A DNA stretch of 64,000 nt from Branchiostoma floridae (lineage: Eukaryota; Chordata; Leptocardii; Amphioxiformes; Branchiostomatidae). Of the stretch, positions 54,680 through 64,000 are shown piece by piece; the stretch's first letter is position 1; each line of letters starts with the position of its first letter. Position numbers and translations under genes: made by a program. Location: assembly GCF_000003815.2 (NCBI RefSeq), contig NW_023365820.1, positions 350,753 to 414,752 on the forward strand, in the 5' to 3' direction. The notes under the pieces were generated by a model. It had not been told where the DNA came from. It saw nothing but the letters and a program-made list of their open reading frames with translations, and did not search any database.

Positions 54680-55175
54680 CCGGTTCTATCAGACAGTACT
54701 GATCTATGGCTTTGTAGTCAACGCCATCTCCATTTGTGGTAATGCCCTTAGTTCTAAAACAACGGATGCTCTGCCACACTGATTTACTCTAATAGACGTA
54801 GATTTGAGGAGAAGTATGAACTCATTTGCCACATCATCAAGACTAAAAAGAAAAGCTAGAAAATACGTTACATGAAGTAACTCAATATGGAGATCCTCAG
54901 CGCCTCATACAATTCAATTGTATTGTGTAGTCATTAATCATTACTCTCTGGCTGTCTCTTGTCTACAAACCAGAATCCAATTCTCCAGGTATCATTTTAC
55001 ATCATTTTTGCCTTCTATCCTGAGATGGTGCCTAACTACGGACAAACAACAGGGCCCGGTACTATCAGACAATGCTGATCTATAGCTCAACGCCATCTCC
55101 ATTTGTGGTAATGCCCTAAGTGCTGAATCTACGGATGTTCTGCATCACTCTAGTAAACTTAGATTTGAGTCATTT
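54680..55175. repeat. Pair of direct repeats about 370 bp apart
   Basis: CCCGGTTCTATCAGACAGTA..GCTGATCTATnGCT, CAACGCCATCTCCATTTGTG and GTAATGCCCTTAGTTCT at 54,680-54,815 recur at 55,053-55,175 (CCCGGTACTATCAGACAATG, the same CAACGCC block, GTAATGCCCTAAGTGCT), each followed by AGATTTGAG. Confidence 0.65.
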
Positions 55176-55254
55176 CGGAGGTTGACGTACTGTCCAGCTG
55201 TCATATGAATAAAAAGCTGTCTTAAATCATTCCCGGTGTCTGTTACGACCTGTT

Positions 55255-55670
55255 TGAATTCTATGACATAGAAACCGTATGACAACCTGTGTGAGCGTGC
55301 CGAATGAATACCTCCACTTTATCGACATCGTAAAGACATTTTAGCTGTCTTGTTACGGGTAAAACTGCCTTGGATCCTTCTATATATCTCACCCGTAAGT
55401 TTGGTCACGGCCTGCTTTAAAATTCTACGGCATTTTGCATTAGAATCGCAGCACAACCTACGATTGTAAACGCGCCGAATGACTACCAGTGCTTTACATA
55501 TATCGTAAAACGCTCCGCTTCCCTCTTACGGAAAAGAATTTGTACCATCGATGCTTGGTTTTGTCGCAGCCTGCATATAAATACAAGTACATCAAACTCG
55601 TACCTACGAGTAATGTAAACACGCCGTGTGACTACCTGAACTGCTGTATTGACCGATACCGTAACAGAAG
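55255..55670. repeat. Three decayed tandem units of about 160 bp
   Basis: The landmark GCCGAATGAnTACC..CTTTA..ATCGTAAA occurs near 55,298 and 55,471, with a weaker copy (GCCGTGTGACTACC..GACCGATACCGTAA) near 55,622. Confidence 0.45.
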
Positions 55671-56489
55671 GCTCACAGTAGTTAGCAAGCGTTCCCCATG
55701 GGGAAACCGGAATGACTGATGATTCAATCACTCATCCCAATAAATCGATAAATGAAATAAAAAGGAATAAACGGACAAAGTTCATGTCATTATGGACCAC
55801 TTTGATAGATTTATGACATTTTTGTATTCGTTCAACACACCGTCCCAAAGGTGGGGTAAGGGACAACCCAATTCGGCATCCCGCGACCCCATAAATGATC
55901 ATAAAGCGTTCATAAATCAATATACGGTAGATAAATCGTAAATACCTTTCTTGTTTACTCATCTATTCAACAAAGCCCATTATCTGTTCCACAATTATCT
56001 CTTGTTTTCAAAATTCTATTCTGATACCGAAAATAATTTCATAAAGTTGGTAGAATAGGATCATTCTATTCCACAACCAGTAGGTACTTACTTGGCTTAC
56101 GTTTCGATATCTCTTAGACACCTTCTCATATATCCTCTATACATATATTTCTGGAATTGTAAGTAAGCTTTGGGATTAGTACAGTATTGGCACTCAAATA
56201 ATGCTACATTCAATGTCAATGAGAACATAACACCTCTTTTCAGGTAGAGAGTGTGCAGGTATGTTATTAATTTTGTAGAAAATTCTAAAAATAGTGACAT
56301 AAAGGCAGTAGATGGCGGTCCATACCATCCCTATTATCTCTGATATTTTTTTTTTCGCAAGGCATTGTCAATGATTGCTCATTATGTTTCAATAACAATT
56401 CCGAATGTGGCCTTTGGATAAAATCCATGTCTGAAAACATGATGCCAATAGAAAATAGAAAATTAGAGAGCTAAAGGTATTTTGATTTC
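55671..56489. other. No gene; partial extra copy of the 56-59 kb repeat at its end
   Basis: GGCATTGTCAATGATTGCTC, ATTATGTTTCAA and GAATGTGGCCTTTGGATAAA at 56,361-56,425 is a short fifth copy of the repeat that follows. Confidence 0.4.
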
Positions 56490-56837
56490 TTAAGTTTTGT
56501 CAAAAATCAAGGTTGTAACAGCAATAGTATTTTCTCGGTAGGGTATCGTCAATGATTGCTCATTATGGTTCAAGAACAGCCCTGAATCCAAGAAATCCAA
56601 CAAAGTCTTTGCAGGCAGGCAGCTCTCCGTGAGTTCCCTTTGGACCTGTGCTGGCCTGAAAAGATCAAAAACGCCCTTTGACACTTTCACGGTGATTATT
56701 GCAGCGGCAAAGTAAAATTACCGTAGAACGAAAGACGAGGAAAAGCGCTTAAAATGCCCTTAAGAGTAAAATTCTATGCGATGATACTTCAGCTAATAAC
56801 CAACACCTCTAGCTTTGTTAGTAGATTAAGTTATTCC
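56490..56837. repeat. 56-59 kb direct repeat, unit A
   Basis: Starts near TTAAGTTTTGTCAAAAATC and includes TCAATGATTGCTCATTATGG, AGTCTTTGCAGGCAGGCAG, CAAAAACGCCCTTTGACACT, AAAATTACCGTAGAACGAAA and ATGCGATGATACTTCAGCTA. Confidence 0.8.
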
Positions 56838-57072
56838 TTGCTATAAAGATGGGCTCCAATGCCTGTTTAGTGAATAAACCATTTGGTGATGATGATGACA
56901 TGGCATTGCCGGTCTGGTTATAATCATTCTGATGTCACGGTACAGAGGTATGCTGATAACAAATTCACAGTAAATCCAAGGTTTAAACTTAGCATAGATT
57001 TCACCTAAATACATAACGACGAGAGATGACACGAATAATATAGTTATCGGTATTTTTACTTCTTATGTCTTA

Positions 57073-57440
57073 TTAACTGTTGTCTTAAATCCAGGTCGCA
57101 AAGGCAATAGTTATTCCAGGTAGGGTGTGGCAATGATTACTCATTATGCTTCACTAGCAGCCCTAAATGTGGCCTTTAATCCAACGAATCCAACAACGTT
57201 ATTAGTCTTTGCAGGCAGGCGGCACTTCATGAGTTCCCTTTGGACTTGTATTGGTCTGAAGAGATCAAAAACGCCCTTTGACACTTTCATGAGGATTACT
57301 GGATTGGCAATGTAAAATTACCGTGGAACGAAAAACGAGGAAACACGTTTAGAGTGCCCTTAAGAGTGAAGTCACATGCGATGATAATTCAGTAGATAAG
57401 CAACACCTCTCTGTTGTTGTCAGACAAATAATAAGTTATC
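57073..57440. repeat. 56-59 kb direct repeat, unit B
   Basis: The same landmarks as unit A, with CCAACGAATCCAACAACGTT and TTAGTCTTTGCAGGCAGGC identical to unit C. Confidence 0.8.
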
Positions 57441-57816
57441 CCTGTCTAGTCTAGGTGAAAGGTACATCGTTAAGTCTTTGCCGTTGTCCCCCTCTGCCCT
57501 CCTTCTCATCATGCTTAAACTAGCTACTTTGCCCCTTAGTAACATGTTAACATAATAACTTTGCTCCTTAATAACATATCAAGATATTGAAGTAGATAGT
57601 TCATTGCTGGACTGGAGAATGCTGTCCAAATAATACCTAGTACGTATTTTGCACTATTTTCAATGAAAACCGGCCTACTGGCCGATTTGAGCTTCTCATG
57701 AATAAATAAAGGTTCAAACAAAGAAGGTATTGTGCTACTCTTAAGATGGAAACAACTGTAAAACTCTACCTTATTTTTTCATGAATTTCGTAATTTCATT
57801 TTGAGGTCTTACTTAT

Positions 57817-58175
57817 TAAGTTTTGTCTAAAATCCAGGTCGTAATGGCAATAGTTTTTCACTTTAGGGGGTCACCAATGATTGCTCATTATGTTCACTAA
57901 CAGTCCTGGATGTGGCCTTTAAGCCAACGAATCCAACAACGTTATTAGTCTTTGCAGGCAGGCAGCACTTCGTCAGTTCCCTTTGGAATTGTGCTGGCCT
58001 TAAGAGATCAAGAACGCCCTTTGACACTTTCACGAGGATTACTGGATTGGCAAGGTAAAATTACCGTGGAACGAAAAACGAGGAAACACGTTTAGAGTGC
58101 CCTTAAGTGTGAAACCCCATGCGATGATACTTCAGCTAATAAGGAACACCTCTCGTTTTGTTGTCAGATATCGAG
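57817..58175. repeat. 56-59 kb direct repeat, unit C
   Basis: The same landmarks. The DNA after units B and C is also similar (CATATCAAGATnTTnAAGTA, then GATAGTTCATT, TGGAAACAACTGTAAAACTC / TGGGAACAATTGTAAAACTC), so the duplicated unit is at least 650 bp. Confidence 0.8.
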
Positions 58176-58904
58176 GATAGATTGTTAAGGCTTTTATGCC
58201 GCTGCTCCCTCCTGCCCCCTCATCGAATTTGGACTACTCACTTGGACAAATAGGTATAACATATCAAGATTTTAAAGTAGATAGTTCATTACCGTACTGG
58301 AGAATATTGTCAAAATAAGACAAGCTTATACATTTTCTACAACTGTGTTGCTCTACAGATGGGAACAATTGTAAAACTCTCTGCCTTATTCTTGTCATGG
58401 ATTTCGTGAATTTAGTATCGATACAATAAACTTTCAGGTCAAATGCTGTATATTTTAAAACCAATGACATAGCTAACGCGCATAAAAGCATGCAACCTGT
58501 GTTGATATTGTTATTTGATATTAACACACCTGATGGGTGGAGACTAGTCCATGTTGAAAAAAATGGTTCATCGTGAATATTTTCATTGTTAGTTCTGTTT
58601 TTTCTAAACAGATGCTAATCATTTCTTTTCTAAAAATGTTAATAACCAGAACGTTATCTTTACACTCTTGGTATTTAACCGCTTTATATTAATTCATCTA
58701 GATGTTTTTGTAGTGTACTTAAATCTTTTCTTTAAAATAATGTTTACAGCAGTATAGCCCTGATCTTCTGGGTATAGTCATCATTATGTTTTCACATCAA
58801 ACCAAATGTTTATACACCTAACTTCATATTAAGTGTATCTAAAACACAATGACAAGAGAAGACACGGAAATTATAGTGCTACTAACAGCGTTCTTAGGTG
58901 TTGT

Positions 58905-59218
58905 TTATTTTTTTGTAAATCCAGGTCGCATAGCCAATAGTTTTCCCGGTAGGTGGTCTGCAATGATTGTTCATTTTGGTTCACCAACAGTCCTATATGT
59001 GGCCTTTTATCCAAAAAATCCAACAACGTTATTAGTCTTCTGTAGCAGGTAGCACTCGGTGAGTTCCCTTTGGACTTGTATTGGTCTGAAGAGATCAAAA
59101 TCGCCCTTTGACACTTTCTCAAGGATTACTGGAGCGGCAAAGTAAAATTACCGTGGAACGAAAGACGAGGAAACACGCTTAGAGTGCTCTAAGGTGTCAA
59201 ATCCCATGCGATGTTACC
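58905..59218. repeat. 56-59 kb direct repeat, unit D
   Basis: The same landmarks (CCAGGTCGCATAGCCAATAG, CCAACAACGTTATTAGTCTT, CGCCCTTTGACACTTTCTC, AATTACCGTGGAACGAAAGA). The GCAGGCAGGC block is altered. Confidence 0.8.
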
Positions 59219-60263
59219 TGCGTTGAACGTTGACGTCGGAGAAACCAGTTATAAATTGTTGGTAGACATCACAGTCAATTTTTTCGTTCATCTGCATTTT
59301 TTGTCATCTGAATTTGACAAATGCAAAGCATACGAAGACACCAAAACTAGCGAACTTGCAGAATAAATGCTTTTGGCACTCAATCAAGCCTTAACCAACC
59401 AGTTACAATAGGAAGGTACATGAAACAAGCCCAAACGTCCATATAATCATACAATGTGTTATAATCACCATCTGTTGCCTGTGTACAAAATTGTAGAAGA
59501 GCCATACCAGGCATTCACTCCTTCAAGTATCCTATTACATAATTTTTGCCAATCCTGAGATATTATCTAAAATCAGGACACAAATCTGTACAAACATACT
59601 ACCCGATTACAATGCCTTTGTTTTCATCAGCTTAAAAGATGCAAAATTTTGAAAAGAAAAAGTAGACCATCATACTTTAAAGGCAGCTGCAATTAATATC
59701 ACCGACGAACTGTGTAAATCTTTATACCCACAGGCAGGCAGACATAATTCTTTAAGGAACACAAAAATACCTCCATTTTTCACGGAGGTAATAAGTAACT
59801 CAGGAAGAAAAGCAATCTAAAAAGCCAATAGGACCTTCGCTGTTAATGTTAAACTATTGTCTGCTCATTATTTTTCAATGAGAGTCTGCTTCTAGTGGTT
59901 AAATATTTGATAAGTTGGAAATAGAAGAAACGCGCCCTGGGCAGCCTTACGTGATGGAGCATAAATATCTCTCCCAGAATGGTAATATCGGTTGTTTTAG
60001 TTTCCTCAAGCGGTTGAATTTTCTATTCTAGGAGCGGATACTGACCCCTATATGTTATCTCTTGAAAGTCATGTGTTTATTTTGTGTGTTCAGCATCTTA
60101 AGTTTCTTTTTGGTAGTTCTTTGATATCGGAGGTGACTCGCCGGGTGTTTATCTAAAGCTATTGGTATTTCTGTACAAACAAAGACAAATGCCCACCAAA
60201 TAGAGAGAGAAAGAAATATCCAAACCTCCAGGACAATTTATATTAACAGTGCCACATACAGGG
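59219..60263. other. No gene seen
   Basis: A small hairpin ACCTCCATTTTTCACGGAGG lies at about 59,769-59,788. No supported frame. Confidence 0.35.
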
Positions 60264-60447
60264 TACAGACAAATGGTGCAGGTAGTCTTTTACCTCCCCG
60301 ACCGAAGCCAGGTACCCATTTTTACACCTGGGTGAAGTGAGGAAGGTCGTGTAAAGTGCATTTCCCAAGGGCACAGCGCCGGGGGATCGAACTCAGGACC
60401 TATAGTTTCCAAGCTTAACGCTCTACCAGTTACGCCACGCCCGACAC
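60264..60447 (-). mobile_element. tRNA-derived SINE (SINE-1), head and middle
   Basis: On the minus strand from 60,447: A box TGGCGTAACTGG (60,437-60,426), B box GTTCGATCCC (60,393-60,384), then GTGCCCTTGGGAAATGCACT, ACGACCTTCCTCACTTCACC, CAGGTGTAAAAATGGGTACC and GGCTTCGGTCGGGGAGGTAA. This is the clearest head-plus-middle copy. The 3' body seen at 15.7, 49.8 and 54.3 kb is absent, so it is 3'-truncated or a variant. Confidence 0.75.
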
Positions 60448-62828
60448 TACCCTGTAGCTACTCCACACCAGTAACATAACCCACTGTAATTAGGTTGTCC
60501 TTGGAACGAACCTTGTTGACGTTGTGGCACATGTTAAGCACCATCTGTTGCCATATGCCGTAAAACTTCTATGACCAGCGGCAAATTCAATAAAATCACA
60601 CGCTTGCTGATAAAGGAACGCAGCGTTAAGTTTTTGCCCCACGGCAATCAAATTTGCCAACATGATGCTAACTGTAAAATCATTACTCATGTAATTCTGA
60701 AACCCAAAACTCTGTTGCAGATGATTGCATAAAAATATTGCAAGTTATGAAACAGATACCAGACTCTGTCTGACAATAATCATATGCACGCTACTCACAA
60801 AAATCAAAGCTTGTTTCCCGGGTATCATCTCAAATTCTAGTACCACTTTGAATAATGTTCTTAGATAAGCGGAGGAGATTTGCATTTTAACAAATTGTCC
60901 ATTAAGCAAAGTAATGGGGCGTCCTTGTTAAGTCCTATTGGCAACCAAATTGCCTATAGAAAATGTTCCTCACATGAATAGAAAACATTCGTTTTAGCTA
61001 GCTATCACACGAAGAAAGTAAACTTTCTCTTATCTACATCGCAGAGACAATGCATTAAAGTTTAAAACATTCTTGAGGGTAATCATGAATCTTCAGCACT
61101 ACTGCACTCCGGTATACCTTCGGCCTAAAAGTATAAAAGATAATCACCGCCCTAAAGGATTTACCAGTGCCATAGGGACTTGACCCCCTTCACTGTAGAT
61201 CTCACCGCACAGGCGACGCTCTCATATTACAATCCTTTATGCTTGATGAGCATGTCTGCAGCCCGAGCGTGGGGCAGAATACATCTTCCAAGACTAGCCC
61301 ATCGGTTTTTGCTACGAGCTAATTTGGTGTATAACAGATAAGGGGAATTGCCTTGAAGTTTGTTTCTTGTCCCGAATGGATGATGCGTAGGTCCGATGTA
61401 CACACAGGAAGGGACAGAACCCTTGAGCGGCAAAGAAGAAATAACTTAAGATTATAAATCATAAGCTTCAAAGAGTCCATAACTTATCTCAAATGACTCA
61501 CATGACTCATCTTGTAATGACCACTTCCTGCCGCCGCCTAGTACTTGCTTTATATACTATCAAGATAATAGAAAGAGTTTTGATTTAAGATGCACTTATC
61601 GTATTAGCCTGTTGTAATTTATTCTGATACCATTTGATAACGATACTCTTCGATATTGTTATCCAACAGAAAATGACGCTCGCTTCTGTGTTGCAGTTCG
61701 ATCGCTACATCATCAAGCCTCTTTGTTAATAGTGCGTCAAAAAACATAACATTTCTTGGACCAATGTATGATTTTAAGGTGTTAGTTTAAATGAAAGCGA
61801 CAGAATAACTTAGGGTCCCTATGGGGAATCCTACCACTCCGTTCCGAGATATAAGAACATTTTCCTTACACATATATTCAACTGCTTTGCAATACCCAAA
61901 ATTAAATCCAGTGCTGCATTTAGATATGGCGTCCTGTACCTGAATTAGAAATTGCTTGAAAATAATGTTGTGGACAACTTTTGATGTAAGAGATGACCAA
62001 ATACAATTATGCTTTAGTGATTCAGTCAGTTGGCTTCCTTTGCATCACAGGATTGTCGTATTTGCTTTAGCTGTATCTTAACATACTTTAACTGTGATTA
62101 ATCATAACAAACAACAGCTTGATGTCTTAAGGGCAGGGAGAATATGACTGAAACATGGCAAACATTATTATGAATATTCAGATCAAATATTGAATTTGGC
62201 GGTGCAAGCAGTATATGTTCTTAACATCTCAGCAATTCTCCCTATGTGACTTGTTGAGGTGAAGTAAGACATATGACAATTTTGTAGTGTATCCATTTTT
62301 CCATCCGTTGTAATCAATTGCCTATCGTAACGAAAGCCTGACGAACTAGGGGCAGATGTTTCGTTTCATGTAATAACCGTTCACTGAGGCCTACCTGACA
62401 TGGCAGTCAATACAGACAGTGCAGGACTGTATATGTTATGTACAAGGTATAACATAATAACTTTGAATGACATCCACATCCTACAGCGAGGTCTATTGCT
62501 TACCATATACAAATAGATTCGGCATTAGTCATATCGAAGAAGTAAGTAGGGCAAAGGGATTGCGTATTAAACAACTTAGGTTTCAGTGAGTGGTACATAG
62601 GTCACAATTAGTTCGGAGACTTTGTAAAGTGGGATATACTAAGCCCTTCGTAGTCCTGATGCCTAGGTTTCTACCTGTACGATCAAGGCATACGATTTGT
62701 CTGGTGGCAGAGACCGACAAGCGTGCAATGCGGTCCATACAAAGTTTTTTTGCTGTTTCTATACCTCTAAAATGTGCTCTATCAGAATCTGGATGATGCC
62801 ACTCTGTCATCATTGGGCAATCCGCACT
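60448..62828. other. No supported gene
   Basis: Only short frames (60-76 codons) on both strands, none with recognisable content. A possible degraded tRNA-like segment on the minus strand around 61,160-61,230 was not accepted. Confidence 0.35.
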
Positions 62829-63120
62829 ATATGCAAATTACGGCGGCCATTAAGGAAATTCTTATTTTCGTCAATATCTCAGTAATCACACATGGTATCA
62901 AATTGATTTTGGTGTCTATCCTCATGTTTTGAGTGGTAAAGAATCGGAATAAGCCATTTTATTAATGATCACACCACTACTTTGGCTAAATATGCATAAA
63001 ATATGCAAATTAAGGCGGTTATTATGGAAAATCTTGCTTTTGTCAAAGTCTTAGTAACCACAAATGGTATCAAATTGATTTTGGTGTCTATCCCCATGTT
63101 TTGATGAGGCGGACGACGCG
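62829..63120. repeat. Two-unit tandem repeat, period 173 bp
   Basis: TATGCAAATTACGGCGGCCA at 62,829 recurs as TATGCAAATTAAGGCGGTTA at 63,002. Both continue through GGTATCAAATTGATTTTGGT and GTCTATCC(T/C)CATGTTTTGA. Confidence 0.8.
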
Positions 63121-63307
63121 ACCTGAACTGGTTTCAACTCTTGGTGTGATAATTGAAATATTATGCAAAATATAAAAGTATAACTAAAAAGACAACAGTT
63201 CAAACAATTACAAAGCGTAAAATATCAGTCAATGGTTCGATCAGATATCGATTGTGCATTGCTGAATTACGACAATCTTTTTAGACAACCATTGGTTTAT
63301 TTCCACC

Positions 63308-63340
63308 GACGTTTCAGTGACCGTCTGTCACCTTAATCAG
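63308..63340 (-). ncRNA. Hammerhead-ribozyme-like motif, left arm
   Basis: Minus strand: CTGATTA, stem GTGAC/GTCAC closing the loop AGACG, then GAAA, then CGTC followed by GGTGG. Relative to the CTGANGA consensus one base is changed (T for G). GAAA and the GTC cleavage triplet are intact. The very short helix III (ACGT) is self-complementary, as in minimal hammerheads that work as dimers. Helix I pairing (TTGTC with GGTGG) relies on wobble pairs. Confidence 0.5.
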
Positions 63341-63414
63341 GACAATTCTGACTGTTTACATTGTACCGCAGCAGTACAAACCTGTGCAATGTAAACCATT
63401 CGGTCAGAATTGCT

Positions 63415-63447
63415 CTGAAGAAGGTGGCAGACGGTCACAGAAACGTC
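63415..63447 (+). ncRNA. Hammerhead-ribozyme-like motif, right arm
   Basis: Plus strand: CTGAAGA (fits CTGANGA), stem GTGGC/GTCAC (one G-U pair) closing the loop AGACG, then AGAAA, then CGTC followed by CTTGG. The core bases are all conserved. Helix I pairing with the upstream TTGCT is poor, so cleavage activity is doubtful without a test. Confidence 0.5.
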
Positions 63448-63618
63448 CTTGGGAATAAAGCTGTGGTTGTCTAAATAGAGTTTCTTGACTTAAAAGCGTA
63501 AAATAATTCCTTACCTAGATATAAAATCTTTGAGTGATTTGTTGTAAGTAATACTACCCAATAGGAATTATGATATTCCGTTGGTAGAAATCAAATCAAC
63601 ACTAGCACACAACAGCGT

Positions 63619-63974
63619 TTATGCAGTATAACTCCAAACTACTTTGGAGCTCGAAGGGAAATCCAATGACTTGGTAGAGCAATTCAACCCTAAGTGTTGC
63701 AAACTCTCAAGTGTAATATCAACAGCATTGACTTTGTTCACTATCAACAAATCTTCCAGTTTTTCAACCATAACAATGCCTACAGTGGCCATGGCAATTA
63801 AAGAGAGCGCATGGATTAAATCACAGACGGATAGCCCCAAGGAACCAGGTACGCCCACTTGCTTGCACAGCAATTTTTTTAGTTCCAAGTCAGCATTTTG
63901 AGATAACAACAACAGATTGGGCAAAAAGCTGTCGTTGATTTGTTGGAACATGTTGTTGAGATATCCTCCGTACG
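63619..63974 (-). CDS. Candidate terminal exon, unrecognised protein
   Basis: A minus-strand frame is open from about 63,974 (after a CTTGAG acceptor-like site that overlaps an upstream TGA) to TAA at 63,619, about 118 codons, with an internal ATG at 63,951. The translation has clean alternating hydrophobic helices (INDSFLPNLLLLSQNADLEL, KKLLCKQVGVPGSLGLSVCD, LIHALSLIAMATVGIVMVEK, LEDLLIVNKVNAVDITLESL) and ends SSKVVWSYTA. This is more protein-like than other frames nearby. No family is recognised, and the rest of any gene would lie beyond 64,000. Confidence 0.3.
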
Positions 63975-64000
63975 CTCAAGGCAATGAAGCATACGTCGTA

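Larger units (their letters stand above)
63280..63475. mobile_element. Long palindrome containing two head-to-head hammerhead-like motifs
   Basis: The arms of about 90 bp start TTAGACAACCA..GGTTTATTTCC at the left and end GGGAATAAAGCTGTGGTTGT then CTAAA at the right. The inner parts are GGACAATTCTGACTGTTTAC / GTAAACCATTCGGTCAGAAT. The tip holds GTACCGCAGCAGTAC. The structure could be a fold-back element or an inverted pair of Penelope-type terminal repeats. Confidence 0.7.

Noticed and set aside
61140-61230. tRNA-like or SINE head on the minus strand
   Set aside because: A GGTCAAGTCCC-like B box is present, but no convincing A box or body could be matched to the other SINEs.

Overview
This window looks like non-coding chromosomal DNA of an invertebrate deuterostome, most likely an amphioxus (Branchiostoma). 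I infer this from a neuroligin-like exon with a clean animal splice donor, from CR1-, L2- and Tx1/L1-like retrotransposon debris, from tRNA-derived SINEs with a long shared body, and from a very dense load of short inverted-repeat DNA transposons (MITEs). Two runs of exactly 100 N (12,704-12,803 and 36,289-36,388) are scaffold gaps. I see no prokaryotic gene organisation. The species call is an inference, because no marker gene was compared.

Genes. Only one gene piece is clear: the first coding exon of a neuroligin/carboxylesterase-fold protein at 39,749-40,160 (+). It lies behind a splice acceptor at 39,643 and a CpG-rich presumed promoter and 5' leader at 39,170-39,500. No later exon of it is recognised in the remaining 24 kb, so it has a very long first intron or is an orphan exon. 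Three minus-strand open segments (13,803-14,099; 26,226-26,446; 63,619-63,974) look like possible terminal or single exons of unrecognised proteins and are reported with low confidence.

Retroelements. The 3' end of a non-LTR element opens the window (1-440). A CR1-like reverse-transcriptase tail (1,463-2,240) sits nested inside a DNA transposon. A 5'-truncated, frameshifted Tx1/L1-type ORF2 fills 43,456-46,275, and an L2/CR1-like tail lies on the minus strand at 53,815-54,250. SINE pieces occur at 13.1, 15.7, 34.6-35.0, 37.3-37.8, 49.8, 51.6, 54.3 and 60.3 kb.

DNA transposons. At least nine inverted-repeat families are present. Three copies are a piggyBac-like family (TTAA flanks, CCCTATTCAGACC ends). 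Five elements carry TTA target duplications (PIF/Harbinger-like). One has CAGGG...CCCTG ends with an imperfect 8-bp duplication (hAT-like). A family with GTACC-rich ends has three copies, a family with GGCACTG-rich ends has five copies including one of 1.26 kb, one element is TTAA-flanked with a CpG-rich core, and there are several fold-back elements. The piggyBac-like copies are packed with TGACGTCA palindromes.

Tandem and local repeats. There is a ~180-bp satellite (8,990-10,257), a ~290-bp decayed array (23.4-24.3 kb), a near-perfect 49-bp duplication (42.8 kb), a four-copy ~350-bp block (56.5-59.2 kb), a 173-bp duplication (62.8-63.1 kb), and several TG microsatellites, one of which abuts a gap.

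Most interesting structure. At 63,280-63,475 a long palindrome contains two head-to-head copies of a 33-nt motif that matches the layout of the minimal hammerhead ribozymes carried by Penelope-like retroelements. A third, slightly mutated copy lies at 14,779-14,811.
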